Origin: a virus
Virus record (IMG/VR): IMGVR_UViG_3300023278_002973
Coordinates: 1 to 21,617 of that record
Length of the DNA stretch: 21,617 nucleotides
Reading direction: 5' to 3' (one strand)
The notes under the pieces are model-generated. The model was given only the letters and a program-made list of their open reading frames with translations, made no database searches and had not been told where the DNA came from. The position numbers and the translations under genes are program-made. Shown in pieces: positions 1 to 9,085 of the stretch. Numbering within the stretch: the stretch's first letter is position 1; each line of letters begins with the position of its first letter.

Positions 1-941
1 TATCCTCCTATAGGACAGGAACTATTTGACTCTCTACCATCATTTGGTGATGTATTTCCAGATGCAGCATTCAAGAAGGCAACATCTAGTATATTTAGTA
101 TTCCAAAAGACGAACCGGCTATGGTAACTGCATCTGACCAGTCAGGGAATGCATACGTCAACATATTAGCAAGATTATATGTGGCACCACCAGTTATACC
201 AAAGTGTGCTGTTGACCCAGAACATCCTGCTGTTGCTTGAATACTGGTGGTATCGTCTAGTGTATATGGGAAGTAGTTACCAATAATAGCAATCTCTTCA
301 CCTGTTCCTGTTCCATCGTAGGCACCTTCACCAAATGTGGCTTCTTCCCATTGGGAGAAGTCTTCAATATTTACATTTTGAAGAACTGTTAGAGGTTCAT
401 CTACTGGGTTATAATCACCCTGTGTCTGTGATGATCTATATGTGGTGTCAGAAGCGTTGGTGAAGTCATCATTTGTTGCAGATACTGCAAACTGTATATT
501 CACACCAATTGGGATTACATGTTCATTCATGTACTCTTCCAAGTATTCGATGTTTATTGTAGTTGTGTCTTGGAAAAATAATGTGACAATGTAATTGCTA
601 CCATCAAATACTTCTATCCGAGTTGTGGACGCACCAATTAGGGTGTTACAGAAATACTGTATCGACGTTGGTGTGCCTTTGACGTTACAAAATCTATCCG
701 TAACACGATTGAGGAAATTTCTAATATGCTGGGGTTCAATGACCAATTGATCTTTGTTCATTTCAGCCACTAGTTCACTCGAATTAGGTAAGTAATTACT
801 GAGCAGGTATGAAGTCATTTCATTTGGACAGAAATCGAGATCCTTCAGAACCTCGAAATTATTGTCTAAAATATAACGACTGCCATTGGTTGAGTATAGC
901 CAGTTATAGTAGACCTGAAATAGTTGTACTAGATTATTCAT
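1..941 (-). CDS. KGTP-motif tail/baseplate protein, partial (C-terminus off the left edge)
   Basis: The frame is open from an ATG at 941 to the edge, giving 313 residues with no stop. Its start overlaps the stop of the preceding 115-residue gene by 8 bases, as elsewhere in this operon. Residues 80-100 contain a KGTPTSIQYF segment (88-97) preceded by an alpha-helical stretch. From family knowledge, KGT-(P)-x-S/A-I-x-Y/F motifs occur in phage tail and baseplate wedge proteins, including P2 gpI-like and several marine T4-like structural proteins. Position directly after gp6 fits a wedge component of the gp7/gp8 region, but I see no clear similarity to T4 gp7 or gp8. The later part (about 200-313) is rich in Gly, Thr and Asn and looks beta-structured, so a fibre-like C-terminal region is possible. 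Coding and strand are secure; the function is an inference. Confidence 0.7.
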   Translation of the reverse strand, partial: MNNLVQLFQVYYNWLYSTNGSRYILDNNFEVLKDLDFCPNEMTSYLLSNYLPNSSELVAEMNKDQLVIEPQHIRNFLNRVTDRFCNVKGTPTSIQYFCNTLIGASTTRIEVFDGSNYIVTLFFQDTTTINIEYLEEYMNEHVIPIGVNIQFAVSATNDDFTNASDTTYRSSQTQGDYNPVDEPLTVLQNVNIEDFSQWEEATFGEGAYDGTGTGEEIAIIGNYFPYTLDDTTSIQATAGCSGSTAHFGITGGATYNLANMLTYAFPDWSDAVTIAGSSFGILNILDVAFLNAASGNTSPNDGRESNSSCPIGG

Positions 942-1281
942 TTGTTATCCATGATGGAAGTTGGAATAAAACATTTATTCTATTTGTAGGTAGAACTTGT
1001 CCATATGAAGTATTTACTGTTGACGGTTTTAAAGTAACTAAAGAGTCAGGATTACTATATCCCAATTCATTTGTATCCTTTACCATAGTTATTGATTGGT
1101 TTTTTCCTATCGATGGATTTATTTCGGTTTCAACATCCAAAACTTTCCCATCGACTGAATTACTTGGACCCGTACTATAGGTTGGAAATTTTTTATTCAA
1201 ATCTTCTGCGATGGATAAGAGTCTATTTTCTGATGAATTTTCTCCACCATCAAGCTGTATTGCGTTATATAAAGATAGCAC
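934..1281 (-). CDS. Unknown small protein in the baseplate operon
   Basis: This 115-residue protein starts at a GTG 2 bases after the gp6 stop; a GGAG lies 10 bases upstream, inside the last codons of gp6. It begins MLSLYNAIQLDGG and has no cysteine, membrane segment or recognisable motif. The middle (residues 40-90) is rich in Ser, Thr, Asn and Val, which fits a beta-rich structural protein. It lies between gp6 and the KGTP-motif tail protein and overlaps the latter by 8 bases, so it is co-translated with baseplate genes and is probably a small virion or assembly protein. I do not recognise the family. The GTG start is the only reasonable one, because no in-frame ATG occurs near the amino end. 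Confidence 0.7.
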   Translation of the reverse strand: MLSLYNAIQLDGGENSSENRLLSIAEDLNKKFPTYSTGPSNSVDGKVLDVETEINPSIGKNQSITMVKDTNELGYSNPDSLVTLKPSTVNTSYGQVLPTNRINVLFQLPSWITNE

Positions 1282-1283
1282 GA

Positions 1284-2945
1284 TTAATTGGCTCCTATAA
1301 TCTTGGGATTGGCTAGAAGCTCCTGTGTTACCTTTATTTCACCCAGTGTATAATTTAAGCTAATACCTGCAACTGTGGTATATTTTGCAGGATCAAGCGC
1401 AAATCTACCTTCGTTTGTTGTTCCAAGAACATTATTGCTTACTGTAACACCACCTGCAAATATCAAACCAGAAGATGCCGAAATGCCAGCAGTAGTGAAC
1501 CCACTCGCTGTGTTTAGGGTTATGCTGAAAGTAGTCCCTGAGGTTGTGTAATCAATTCTATTTTTGAAATCAAATTTTCCTGATAATTCGCCAGAGGAAC
1601 CAGCCTGAATATTAGGGATTCGTGTAGTTTCTAGATTGATAAGCGAAGAGTTTAAATTATTACTAAAGGTCTGGTTAAATCCCCTACCATAAGCAGCAGC
1701 AAAATCACTTGCAGGTTCGTTAGTTGTGAAAGTGATATCTGCTTCTAATGGCTCTCTATATTGTAATGTTAGACCCACTAAGATTTCATCAGCAAAATCA
1801 TTGATTATTTGTTCGGGTACTTGACTTGTGGTTTTTACCGAATCTCCAGCACCACCGATAAGAGCATCGTCAAAGAGGGAAAAGAGAACTTTACCATCAA
1901 CTTCTTCGGCTGCCGCACCACTTCCGTATACTGAAATATTTCTTTTTGGATCTGTTGAGTTTATTGAAATTAAACCCTTATTCAAAATTTCTGTTTCATA
2001 GTCAGATATGGAAACCAATCTACCTCCACCAACAAAATTTCTTGGGGCTGCAAATTTAATTAGATTGAGGTTTGGTGTATCATAACCACCCAAGGCTTTT
2101 GTAGAGGAATTTGTGACGTTAATCGATGCACCTAGACCAGTGAAACTTGTTGATGAATTAGCTCCAGAGCCTGATGTGGTTAGATATGAAACGTAAACAA
2201 TTTCTGTATCTTTTATCACTCTGCCAGTAGGGGTGCCTTCTGTTGTAGTTGGGGCACCAAAGAAGATACGGTAACCATCATTTGTGGATTCTATGTAATA
2301 AACTCTATCTCCCGTGGAAAGACTTGAGTTTGTATTGCTAACTCTAGTATATTCTTTTATACCATCAGACTCACCGACTCTAACTGTGATTGTAGCAGGA
2401 TCTATTTTCTTGTTGTTTATATTGAATCTTTGATTTAAATAATCAACTGTCATGGGAGCATTAATAACAATAGATGATGCTTGAAAAAAGCGATGATCTT
2501 TTGTTTGTCCCGGTTCAATTATATCATCGGTAACATCATCATCATTTAATTGATTGATATAGACAAAATTATAATTCGTGCCATTCTTTGAAGCAGAAAC
2601 TGTTGTTGCGTATGGTATTAATCTAAAGGATGTTGTTCCTGTATTATTCAGCGATAGACTAGCAGAAGCACAGTTTCTATGGGCAACTGTATATCCAAGT
2701 GGCTTTGATAGAGAGATCAAACTTTCTGTTCTTTGTGCAGAGTCCATGAATGATTCATTCATAAGCATGTTTGAGTAAAATGCATAGTACAATGTATTAT
2801 ATGAAAGTAGATCTAGTATGGTGTTGGCAACCGAACCATCAAAGTCTATGTCTAGGTCGTTGTCTGAGTTCTGCACAAAAGACTTTAGATTAGCCTTTAT
2901 CTCATCAAAATTTAAACTTCCTAATTGTATTGGTGTGTTAGCCAT
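1284..2945 (-). CDS. gp6: Baseplate wedge protein gp6-like
   Basis: This 553-residue protein is the gp6-type wedge component (gpJ-like family), which joins neighbouring wedges into the inner ring of the contractile-tail baseplate. The amino end has the family hallmark: a short acidic leader (FVQNSDNDLDIDFDGSVANT, 24-43), then a helical region with LLSYNTLYYAFYSNMLMNESF and a region running QRTESLISLSKPLGY. It is shorter than T4 gp6 (660 residues), so some peripheral domain is reduced. It starts at an ATG one base after the gp25 stop; GAAGGAAC just upstream, within the end of gp25, is a plausible ribosome binding site. The gp25-gp6 order is the usual one in T4-like phages and supports the call. 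Confidence 0.88.
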   Translation of the reverse strand: MANTPIQLGSLNFDEIKANLKSFVQNSDNDLDIDFDGSVANTILDLLSYNTLYYAFYSNMLMNESFMDSAQRTESLISLSKPLGYTVAHRNCASASLSLNNTGTTSFRLIPYATTVSASKNGTNYNFVYINQLNDDDVTDDIIEPGQTKDHRFFQASSIVINAPMTVDYLNQRFNINNKKIDPATITVRVGESDGIKEYTRVSNTNSSLSTGDRVYYIESTNDGYRIFFGAPTTTEGTPTGRVIKDTEIVYVSYLTTSGSGANSSTSFTGLGASINVTNSSTKALGGYDTPNLNLIKFAAPRNFVGGGRLVSISDYETEILNKGLISINSTDPKRNISVYGSGAAAEEVDGKVLFSLFDDALIGGAGDSVKTTSQVPEQIINDFADEILVGLTLQYREPLEADITFTTNEPASDFAAAYGRGFNQTFSNNLNSSLINLETTRIPNIQAGSSGELSGKFDFKNRIDYTTSGTTFSITLNTASGFTTAGISASSGLIFAGGVTVSNNVLGTTNEGRFALDPAKYTTVAGISLNYTLGEIKVTQELLANPKIIGAN

Positions 2946-2946
2946 T

Positions 2947-3348
2947 TTACGTTCCTTCTATCGTGAGTTGTAAACTGTCGGATTTGGTGTCCGGTGTGCC
3001 AGTTTTTATGGTGTATTTTACTTCGAGCTTTATCACACCATCATCTTTTACTGTATCATAATTCGTAATTATCATATCATCATAAATTACTCTTGGTTCA
3101 TATTTATTTATGAGTTCTTTAGCCCTTTGTTTTATGAAAACAAACTTAGAAGATGATACATCGACATCAAATAATAGTTTTTCCAGACCAACTCCCACCG
3201 GAGCAGAAGAAAATGGTCTTTCACCCTCACGAGTTAATAATATATTCGTCAATGCAATACGTATTGCATTTTCGTTTGTTGTAACCGAAACGTCTCCGGT
3301 GAAGCTGTTTCTTTCGAGACTTAAATTTAAATCTTTGTATTTACTCAT
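2947..3348 (-). CDS. gp25: Baseplate wedge protein gp25
   Basis: This 133-residue protein matches T4 gp25 (132 residues), the small lysozyme-like-fold sheath-initiator/wedge subunit that contacts gp6 and starts sheath polymerisation. The signature is visible: NENAIRIALTNILLTREGERPF followed by a proline/glycine segment and VGVGLEKLLFD. The frame is open 34 codons further upstream, but the ATG at 3348 is chosen because it overlaps the upstream stop as TAATG and gives MSKYKDLNLS, the normal gp25 amino end; the longer version would run into the preceding gene. The C-terminal strand region (VKYTIKTGTPDTKSDSLQLT) ends just before gp6. Confidence 0.93.
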   Translation of the reverse strand: MSKYKDLNLSLERNSFTGDVSVTTNENAIRIALTNILLTREGERPFSSAPVGVGLEKLLFDVDVSSSKFVFIKQRAKELINKYEPRVIYDDMIITNYDTVKDDGVIKLEVKYTIKTGTPDTKSDSLQLTIEGT

Positions 3349-4019
3349 TACTGTGGCTCGTCTATCTTGGAATCTCGGATTAGTGTTAGAATCATCTTGT
3401 AGTTCTGAAGCGAAGCAATGGCGTGTCTGATGTTTGATATCAGCCAACACCCAGAATAATCTTCTGATAATGCACTCCCGTCACTTGGGATGTTGATAAA
3501 CTCACCAACACGAAGATTTAGGTTTCCGGGTACAATACAAACAGCCTGCTGTGCAGTATATAGGTTTACCAGAGCGTTCCGATATAGGGGAACTTCCTTG
3601 GGTGTATCCCAGAATGTTGAGTAGGTTCTTAGTGCTCTGAATGTACTGTAATAGTCTTTACCATGACAAGTAACTCCGCAGCTACTTTCCACAGACTCTG
3701 GATCTAAAACATAAAAACCATCTTTGTCATACTCACCAAAGCAGCCACCTACCTGTGATTTTGCCCATTCCATTTCCTCATCTCTAGGTTCACGGAAAAG
3801 TGGAACTGCTGATGTCATGAGTGGTCCTCCTGCACCATCAAAACCACCAGTACATGGACATCGACATAGAGAATTTGTGTCAGCACATCCAGAGTTATCA
3901 ACTGGACCATTTATGTTTACACAGTCATAATAGGGTCTGTTTTCGACAATACTTCTCTGCTTTGCATTGGCTATTTGTCGATTGACTTGAGATCGTATTT
4001 TTGGATATTGTTTACTCAT
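3348..4019 (-). CDS. Cys-rich protein with hub-like C-terminus
   Basis: The protein has 223 residues. A GTG at 4028 is also in frame, but the ATG at 4019 forms a classical ATGA overlap with the stop of the large upstream gene and is preferred. The first half is unusually cysteine-rich (about residues 37-65 hold CVNINGPVDNSGC and CRCPC) and may bind metal or form disulphides. The last 75 residues read LRVGEFINIP, then GCWLISNIRHAI, then YKMILTLIRDS. That pattern (high loop, G-x-W-x-I, then a His and a final strand) resembles the last beta-domain of tail-hub proteins of the gp27/gpD/VgrG type. With the preceding 904-residue protein it may make up one hub split over two chains. The hub link is an inference by pattern. 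Confidence 0.6.
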   Translation of the reverse strand: MSKQYPKIRSQVNRQIANAKQRSIVENRPYYDCVNINGPVDNSGCADTNSLCRCPCTGGFDGAGGPLMTSAVPLFREPRDEEMEWAKSQVGGCFGEYDKDGFYVLDPESVESSCGVTCHGKDYYSTFRALRTYSTFWDTPKEVPLYRNALVNLYTAQQAVCIVPGNLNLRVGEFINIPSDGSALSEDYSGCWLISNIRHAIASLQNYKMILTLIRDSKIDEPQ

Positions 4020-6730
4020 ATTGTACACCTTCCGTCGTGATCATTTTCTGCTGCGAACATGAATACTGTTTCATCGCCCTTTGTTGTAGTTGTATTTACT
4101 TTTTCCGGACTTGCATTAGTACTAATATCCGGTCGATCACCTATATCGTCTCTTTCAATTACTAAAGTATCACAGTGCAATTTAGACGGTGGACCGGCGA
4201 ATGTCGTTGGTAGATTATCTGTACCCATTATGCTGTTCAGTAAGTAAGTTGAAGGACAACAAATACCCTCGACATATCCTTCTGGTCCAGTGTAAGCCTC
4301 TTCACCACCATACTTAGTCCAAGTGCCTCGACATTCTTCTTCAGTAGTTGCATCGGTTCTATTACCATCATCATCCTCACAGTATCCAGTTTCACCTAGT
4401 GCTGCAAGATCAGCGTTAGTCTTAATTTCACTCAAATCAGAACTGTTGACTGGTGACATCCTGACAAGAGTCCCCATGTATTGTGCTGGTATTGGCGTTG
4501 TTCCCTCTCCGGCATTTGTGCCAGTAGTCATACCACCGATTTCCATGAGATTAAATCCACTGGGATAATTAAATCCTTTGGTATTAATTCCAGCACCAGT
4601 GAAAGCTTTATTATTAGTCAGTTCTATTGTATTATAAGCACTGAATAGTCCTCGCTTACCACCACTGACAGGTATCACAAACATTTCTTGTGCTTGGTTT
4701 ATTCTAAGTTTTTGTTCATTTTCATTTTGATGTGTTAGACCAAACTGGAATGTTATACCATTTGCAACCGGTGGATCAGGTTCTTCAGTTTTAGGATCTT
4801 GATAATAATCATTACCAGCATTACCCGGAATATACACTTGCTGAAATCCACTAGAAGGATTTAGATCGGCGTTTACTAGGTAATCATAATATTTTTGATC
4901 TGGAGGAGCACCTTCAATGAATGCATCGGCTTTCACATTTGTATCAATCAATGCTTTGGGCCATGCTTCTACTTCAATGAAAGAATATCGATACATGTTT
5001 CCAACGGTATTACCCATTCCAGAAGTATCAGCTTGTTGAGTTGAACCCAATGCATACGGAGTAATATTTCTATTGACCCAAGGACTACCATCAAGTGTTA
5101 CTCCTTGCGGTTCACCACCCCATGTAACACCAACAAGCAAAGCCAAGAATTCCCCTCCACTGTTAGAGTCACAGCAAATTGAGTGTCTATATCGGTTCCA
5201 CTGTTCCTTTAGGTCCGATAAGACACTATAGGCTAGTTTACATTGCTTGTTGGAATTTCTAATACTTACGATATCATTAATACCAACTTCACCATTTTTG
5301 ATATTCGTTCTCAGGGGGAATTCACACATATCAAACATTGTTTGCCACATGTACTTATTTCCTCTACCACTCGAATAATCGTCGTTCATGGTAGGGAAAG
5401 GTTTGTATAAGTATGATGTATCAAAGTAACCATAGACAGTATCTCTCAGTGAACTAAACGCAGGATTTTCTTTTCCATTTGTTATTTTTCTACCTAACAG
5501 AGGTGAATCGCTGTCCTCATCATCGGCATTGAAATCTTCGTACTTGTATGTAACATAGTCCTGTTTAAGGTGTGATGCAAGACTCATGGCATCATGATAA
5601 TAAGTATTATTTCTTATTCCGATATTATTATTTGTATGAACAGTTCCCTCATCATCATTATCACCAGAATCAAGACCTATACCATTATAAATTCCTCTAT
5701 AGTTTGGCTCGATCAAGTTGTAACGAGAACCAAAGGCACCATTTTCCTGTAATTCAAGAATATCTGTTGCCTTTATTAATTTAAACATTTCAATTCGTTT
5801 GGTTACAGTTTCATCCATTGTGAATCTATATGTGTGGTAGCCAGCATCTTCGTTTCCTTCGAGATAATTTTGTTTATATAAACTATCATGTTCAGCACCA
5901 CCTATTGGAATAAGTCGCCATTGACCTAAAGGTAATGACTGGTAGAAAACATATGATGGATTTTCTTTGTATGGAACTCCCGGATCTTGGACAATGATAT
6001 CCCCATCATTATTTTTTTCTTCCACGTAACCTACAGCAGGAACGGCATAATTTAATGATGATCCGATAAGTGTGTTTACGCTTGGTATTGATTTTTCTTT
6101 ACCCCAAGGATACAATGACTGTGTGCTCTTAAACCAGACACCATTAAAAGTAGGAACAATCTGAGGTTCAACTTGTGCTGTATTCTCTATTGTTACTGTT
6201 TCTTTGTTTGGTGTGGGAGCAAGAATACCCAACTCATTAGAGGAAGCAATAGATCGAACAAATTCACTAATTGTACCGACATAATCTTCTTCCAATTCTC
6301 TTGTTTCATAATCAATAGAAGTGCTTTCATACGAAGCAAATTCCAATCTATATGTTACTGCCTGAGAGGAACCCAATTTAGCAATTCCGGGAGAAATATC
6401 AGAAACAATAGAAACATTATAAACATAAAATGCTAGACCATCCAATTTGGATGTGATATTGTTTTCTGTGATATTAGTAGAAAATGAGAATCTGACCATT
6501 GATCCGGTTTTAGCCAGTGTTGTTATTGAGGGTAAATCTGGTTCATCGTTATCTGGATTTGGATCATTTAATAAAATAAATCCACTCACACCACCATTAA
6601 ATATACCCTCTTCAATAGACATTCCACCAAATGTGCTGGATGCTTGAAAATTATCAAGAATATTAATATACTCAGTTGAATCTTTTGCTTTTATTGAAAT
6701 CTCACTAAAAACTACATCATTTCTAGCCAT
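4016..6730 (-). CDS. Large baseplate/tail-hub-like structural protein
   Basis: The protein has 904 residues. The first 140 or so (MARNDVVFSEISIKAKD, then INILDNFQASSTFGGMSIEEGIFNG, then GFILLNDP) resemble the first beta-domain of phage tail-hub proteins (gp27/gpD-like), in which a region of that kind forms the hub ring. The rest is long and has no family I recognise; it includes a Cys pair with a tandem CC (HSICCDSNS) and a C-terminal segment with GYCEDDDGNRT, EEECRGTWTKYG and GICCPS, a Cys/GTWT pattern I associate with marine phage structural proteins. It overlaps the gp53-like gene by 8 bases upstream and the 223-residue gene by ATGA downstream, so it is translated with the baseplate set. 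The hub assignment is an inference from the amino end and gene order; an adhesin-like inserted region in the middle is possible. Confidence 0.6.
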   Translation of the reverse strand: MARNDVVFSEISIKAKDSTEYINILDNFQASSTFGGMSIEEGIFNGGVSGFILLNDPNPDNDEPDLPSITTLAKTGSMVRFSFSTNITENNITSKLDGLAFYVYNVSIVSDISPGIAKLGSSQAVTYRLEFASYESTSIDYETRELEEDYVGTISEFVRSIASSNELGILAPTPNKETVTIENTAQVEPQIVPTFNGVWFKSTQSLYPWGKEKSIPSVNTLIGSSLNYAVPAVGYVEEKNNDGDIIVQDPGVPYKENPSYVFYQSLPLGQWRLIPIGGAEHDSLYKQNYLEGNEDAGYHTYRFTMDETVTKRIEMFKLIKATDILELQENGAFGSRYNLIEPNYRGIYNGIGLDSGDNDDEGTVHTNNNIGIRNNTYYHDAMSLASHLKQDYVTYKYEDFNADDEDSDSPLLGRKITNGKENPAFSSLRDTVYGYFDTSYLYKPFPTMNDDYSSGRGNKYMWQTMFDMCEFPLRTNIKNGEVGINDIVSIRNSNKQCKLAYSVLSDLKEQWNRYRHSICCDSNSGGEFLALLVGVTWGGEPQGVTLDGSPWVNRNITPYALGSTQQADTSGMGNTVGNMYRYSFIEVEAWPKALIDTNVKADAFIEGAPPDQKYYDYLVNADLNPSSGFQQVYIPGNAGNDYYQDPKTEEPDPPVANGITFQFGLTHQNENEQKLRINQAQEMFVIPVSGGKRGLFSAYNTIELTNNKAFTGAGINTKGFNYPSGFNLMEIGGMTTGTNAGEGTTPIPAQYMGTLVRMSPVNSSDLSEIKTNADLAALGETGYCEDDDGNRTDATTEEECRGTWTKYGGEEAYTGPEGYVEGICCPSTYLLNSIMGTDNLPTTFAGPPSKLHCDTLVIERDDIGDRPDISTNASPEKVNTTTTKGDETVFMFAAENDHDGRCTI

Positions 6731-7748
6731 TAAAAGTATCCTCTATGTTTTGAATCACATTACCAACAACTGATTGTGAAACTGCTTCAATTTTTCTTTT
6801 ATTATCGTTTTCATTTGTAAGTCTATCGGTAACTGATACAACTTCTTGTGATAGTGTATAGGCAAATCCATCAGTTCCAGTTTGACCATTTGCTGACAAA
6901 ATGTAACCTTCTAGTAAAGAACATGTCCCGTTGGTATTTCCGGAATTATATGTTGTACCAGAAAAATTTGTATAACTGAAAAGATCTCCACTACCTTGCA
7001 ATAGAATGTTCTTCGTGTACGGATTTAAATCTGTGTTTGTTGTATCAGAATAAAATGTTTTAACTGAGTCTGAATATTCGCTAACCTTTTTCATTGTAAA
7101 TTCATCCCCAGAATTACCTATGTAATTTGGATCGGAAGAAAAGGCGTTATTTGTACCCAAAACATTAGTAGCAGAAATTCTAGATCCTTCGTTGGAGAAT
7201 TGTCCATCAGAACTTCTTCTGTATATGTAAAACCTGTTATCCTCTTTGAATAACTCGTCCTCTACTTGTGCTCCTGTTGTGCCAAGACTGTAATTCTTTA
7301 TCCACAATTTTCTCATGTGCGGATCCCAAGACTCTACAATGCCGTAACTGATTGTTTCTGCTGTATAGTCGTTTTGGTCTGGAGTAAAACCATTTAAGTC
7401 ATATTTTAATACAACAACATCCCCTGTTGTTGGGGGACTTTCGGGTTGCTCTAGAATATGAAAAGAATACCCAGCATAATCAGACTGAAGTTTTTGTTCA
7501 AATTCTTCACCGGAGATCGGCCAATAACTATCTGATATTACATTGTTTTCTAGTAGATTAATATAATACAATGAAGGATCACCATAAAGAGAAATTGATA
7601 GCTGGTCAGCACTTTGATTTTCTGAAATTTCAATTTTATTGACTTCTGCTGTATCCAGAATAGGACGACTAAACAGACTTTTAACATTTTTAGTAAGACC
7701 ATCAGTGAATTTATATTCAATATTACTTAAAAAATCAAAATATGCCAT
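6723..7748 (-). CDS. gp53: Baseplate wedge protein gp53-like
   Basis: The protein has 341 residues. The amino-terminal domain carries the gp53 pattern: an aromatic start (MAYFDFLSNIEYKF), then residues 50-68 LSISLYGDPSLYYINLLEN, matching the YGNP-x-LYW segment of T4 gp53, then a WPIS turn and an alpha-helix (EEFEQKLQSDYAGY). Gp53 completes the T4 wedge (order 11-10-7-8-6-53-25) and helps join wedges around the hub. T4 gp53 has 196 residues; this protein has about 145 more, a Gly/Ser/Asn-rich C-terminal half with no motif I know. It starts by TAATG overlap with the tube-cap-like gene. Confidence 0.8.
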   Translation of the reverse strand: MAYFDFLSNIEYKFTDGLTKNVKSLFSRPILDTAEVNKIEISENQSADQLSISLYGDPSLYYINLLENNVISDSYWPISGEEFEQKLQSDYAGYSFHILEQPESPPTTGDVVVLKYDLNGFTPDQNDYTAETISYGIVESWDPHMRKLWIKNYSLGTTGAQVEDELFKEDNRFYIYRRSSDGQFSNEGSRISATNVLGTNNAFSSDPNYIGNSGDEFTMKKVSEYSDSVKTFYSDTTNTDLNPYTKNILLQGSGDLFSYTNFSGTTYNSGNTNGTCSLLEGYILSANGQTGTDGFAYTLSQEVVSVTDRLTNENDNKRKIEAVSQSVVGNVIQNIEDTFNG

Positions 7749-8599
7749 TATCCACCACCTAATTGATTGAAGAATTCGGATCTACTTGTTATAGACCCAT
7801 CGTAATTGAATACATTTTCTAATTCTATAAAGTTACAAGTGAGGAAGTACGAGAAGGGACCACCTGCTCCAGCAATAAATGACTGATTATCTACACTTTT
7901 CAGAACTGAAGTTAGAACACATATTTTTGGTGTCCCCAACCACAGGTTAGTTGTACCTTCCTCATTCCCACCAAATTCGTTTACGGCAGTTACTGTCCAT
8001 ACGTTTGGAGGTCGCATCCTACTAGCATTTGCAATATTACCTTCATTTAAGAAACCTCCAACAACAGGCATAGACAATCTTTCAAACTCTTCTCCAATTC
8101 TTCTTGCTATAAACGTATTGGCAGTTTCTGATGTAGCCTTTAAGTTCCAATTAAACGCATACTTTCTTTTTGATGATCCAAGATATCCAGATTCAGTTGT
8201 CAAAAGATCCAATCTTCCTAACTTTGATTGAATTTGCCCAAACGCATCCCCCTGAAATCTTTCAGAAACATTTGATAGTTTTTTTCCAAGATCTCCAACC
8301 AATTGAGCAAAATCCATTTTAGCAATTTCTTCTGGACCTGCTCCTCCCTGTTTACCGTCCGCACCACCTTCAATTGTCCCTAGAGCTTGCTGCAAGTTTT
8401 CCATCATAGGAACATCTTCTGAATATCTGTGAGCAGTACCCGTATTTACAGCAACTCCCGGAAGAATTATACGGGTTATTGGATCTGATAGGTTTGCTCG
8501 TTCTTCGGACGTTCTGGGATAAGTATAACAACTAAATATTAGATAGTACGGCGCTTCTGCTGTTTTATCATCATATCCCCAAGAAAATTCGGTAGCCAT
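7748..8599 (-). CDS. gp48: Baseplate tail-tube cap/initiator protein (gp48/gp54-like)
   Basis: The protein has 283 residues. The C-terminal half shows the tail-tube fold pattern of the gp48/gp54 group: RKYAFNWNLKATSETANTFIARRI (a strand then a helix), a NVWTVTAVN strand, NLWLGTPKICVLTSVLKSVDNQ, and a final pair of strands (FSYFLTCNFIELENVF). The Gly/Gln-rich stretch at about 74-88 resembles the disordered central part of T4 gp48. In T4 these proteins sit on the hub and start tube polymerisation. It is the first gene of the minus operon and has a textbook AGGAGG ribosome binding site 5 bases before its ATG. T4 gp48 has 364 residues. I cannot separate gp48 from gp54 by eye. Confidence 0.72.
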   Translation of the reverse strand: MATEFSWGYDDKTAEAPYYLIFSCYTYPRTSEERANLSDPITRIILPGVAVNTGTAHRYSEDVPMMENLQQALGTIEGGADGKQGGAGPEEIAKMDFAQLVGDLGKKLSNVSERFQGDAFGQIQSKLGRLDLLTTESGYLGSSKRKYAFNWNLKATSETANTFIARRIGEEFERLSMPVVGGFLNEGNIANASRMRPPNVWTVTAVNEFGGNEEGTTNLWLGTPKICVLTSVLKSVDNQSFIAGAGGPFSYFLTCNFIELENVFNYDGSITSRSEFFNQLGGG

Positions 8600-8619
8600 G
8601 GTTTCCTCCTAGTTTCATT

Positions 8620-8629
8620 CATATATATG
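8620..8629. promoter_or_regulatory. Palindromic TATA core between divergent late operons
   Basis: CATATATATG is a perfect 10-base palindrome in the 36-base gap between the gp48-like ATG (8599) and the gp4 ATG (8636). Read on the minus strand it lies about 20 bases before the gp48-like start and upstream of its AGGAGG, the right place for a T4-type late promoter (consensus TATAAATA; 6 of 8 bases match TATATATG). The 12-base string ATTCATATATAT recurs at 19783-19794. Promoter function is an inference. Confidence 0.4.
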
Positions 8630-8635
8630 TATGCT

Positions 8636-9085
8636 ATGGCATATAAAACGAAGTACATTCCCGAAAATCCAACCAAATATGTCGGAAATCCTACCAAGAT
8701 CGTCTGTCGGTCAATGTGGGAAAGAAAGATGTGTAAATATCTGGATAATAACACCAATGTAATTCGTTGGGCGAGTGAAGAGGTGGTGATACCATATCTG
8801 TCCCCAGTAGACAATAAAATGCACAAATACTACCCAGATTTTCTCGCTGAAATAAAAACCAAAGATGGTGGTATTAAGACATTTTTGATTGAGGTTAAGC
8901 CCTATAAACAGACAAAGCCACCCGTAATAAAAAAGAGAAAAACAAAATCATATGACTTGAATATGAAGACATATGCCATAAATGAAGCAAAATGGGAAGC
9001 TGCCAAAAAAGTTTGTAATGACAATCAGTGGGAATTCACTATTCTAACCGAAAACGAACTATTTAAAGGGAAGCAAATAAAATGA
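8636..9085 (+). CDS. gp4: Head completion protein gp4 (PD-(D/E)XK nuclease-like)
   Basis: The protein has 149 residues, against about 150 in T4 gp4 (gene 50/65), which closes the filled head so that the tail can attach. The whole chain follows the family: YIPENPTKYVGNPTKI, RSMWERKMCKYLD (25-37), WASEEVVIPYLSPVDNKMHKYYPDFL (45-70), FLIEVKPYKQTKPP (83-96) and KRKTKS. The E30, P67-D68 and E86-V-K88 residues form the spaced signature of a PD-(D/E)XK nuclease-like fold. An ATG at 8627 is in frame, but it falls in the palindromic TATA core and would add only Met-Tyr-Ala, so MAYK at 8636 is preferred. No clear ribosome binding site precedes either start. Its stop overlaps the next start as ATGA. Confidence 0.9.
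   Translation: MAYKTKYIPENPTKYVGNPTKIVCRSMWERKMCKYLDNNTNVIRWASEEVVIPYLSPVDNKMHKYYPDFLAEIKTKDGGIKTFLIEVKPYKQTKPPVIKKRKTKSYDLNMKTYAINEAKWEAAKKVCNDNQWEFTILTENELFKGKQIK

Noticed and set aside
809-1316. Plus-strand frames of 123 and 74 codons opposite the left-edge baseplate genes
   Set aside because: Both minus-strand frames there are linked by overlapping start and stop codons and look like protein; the plus frames have no ribosome binding site.
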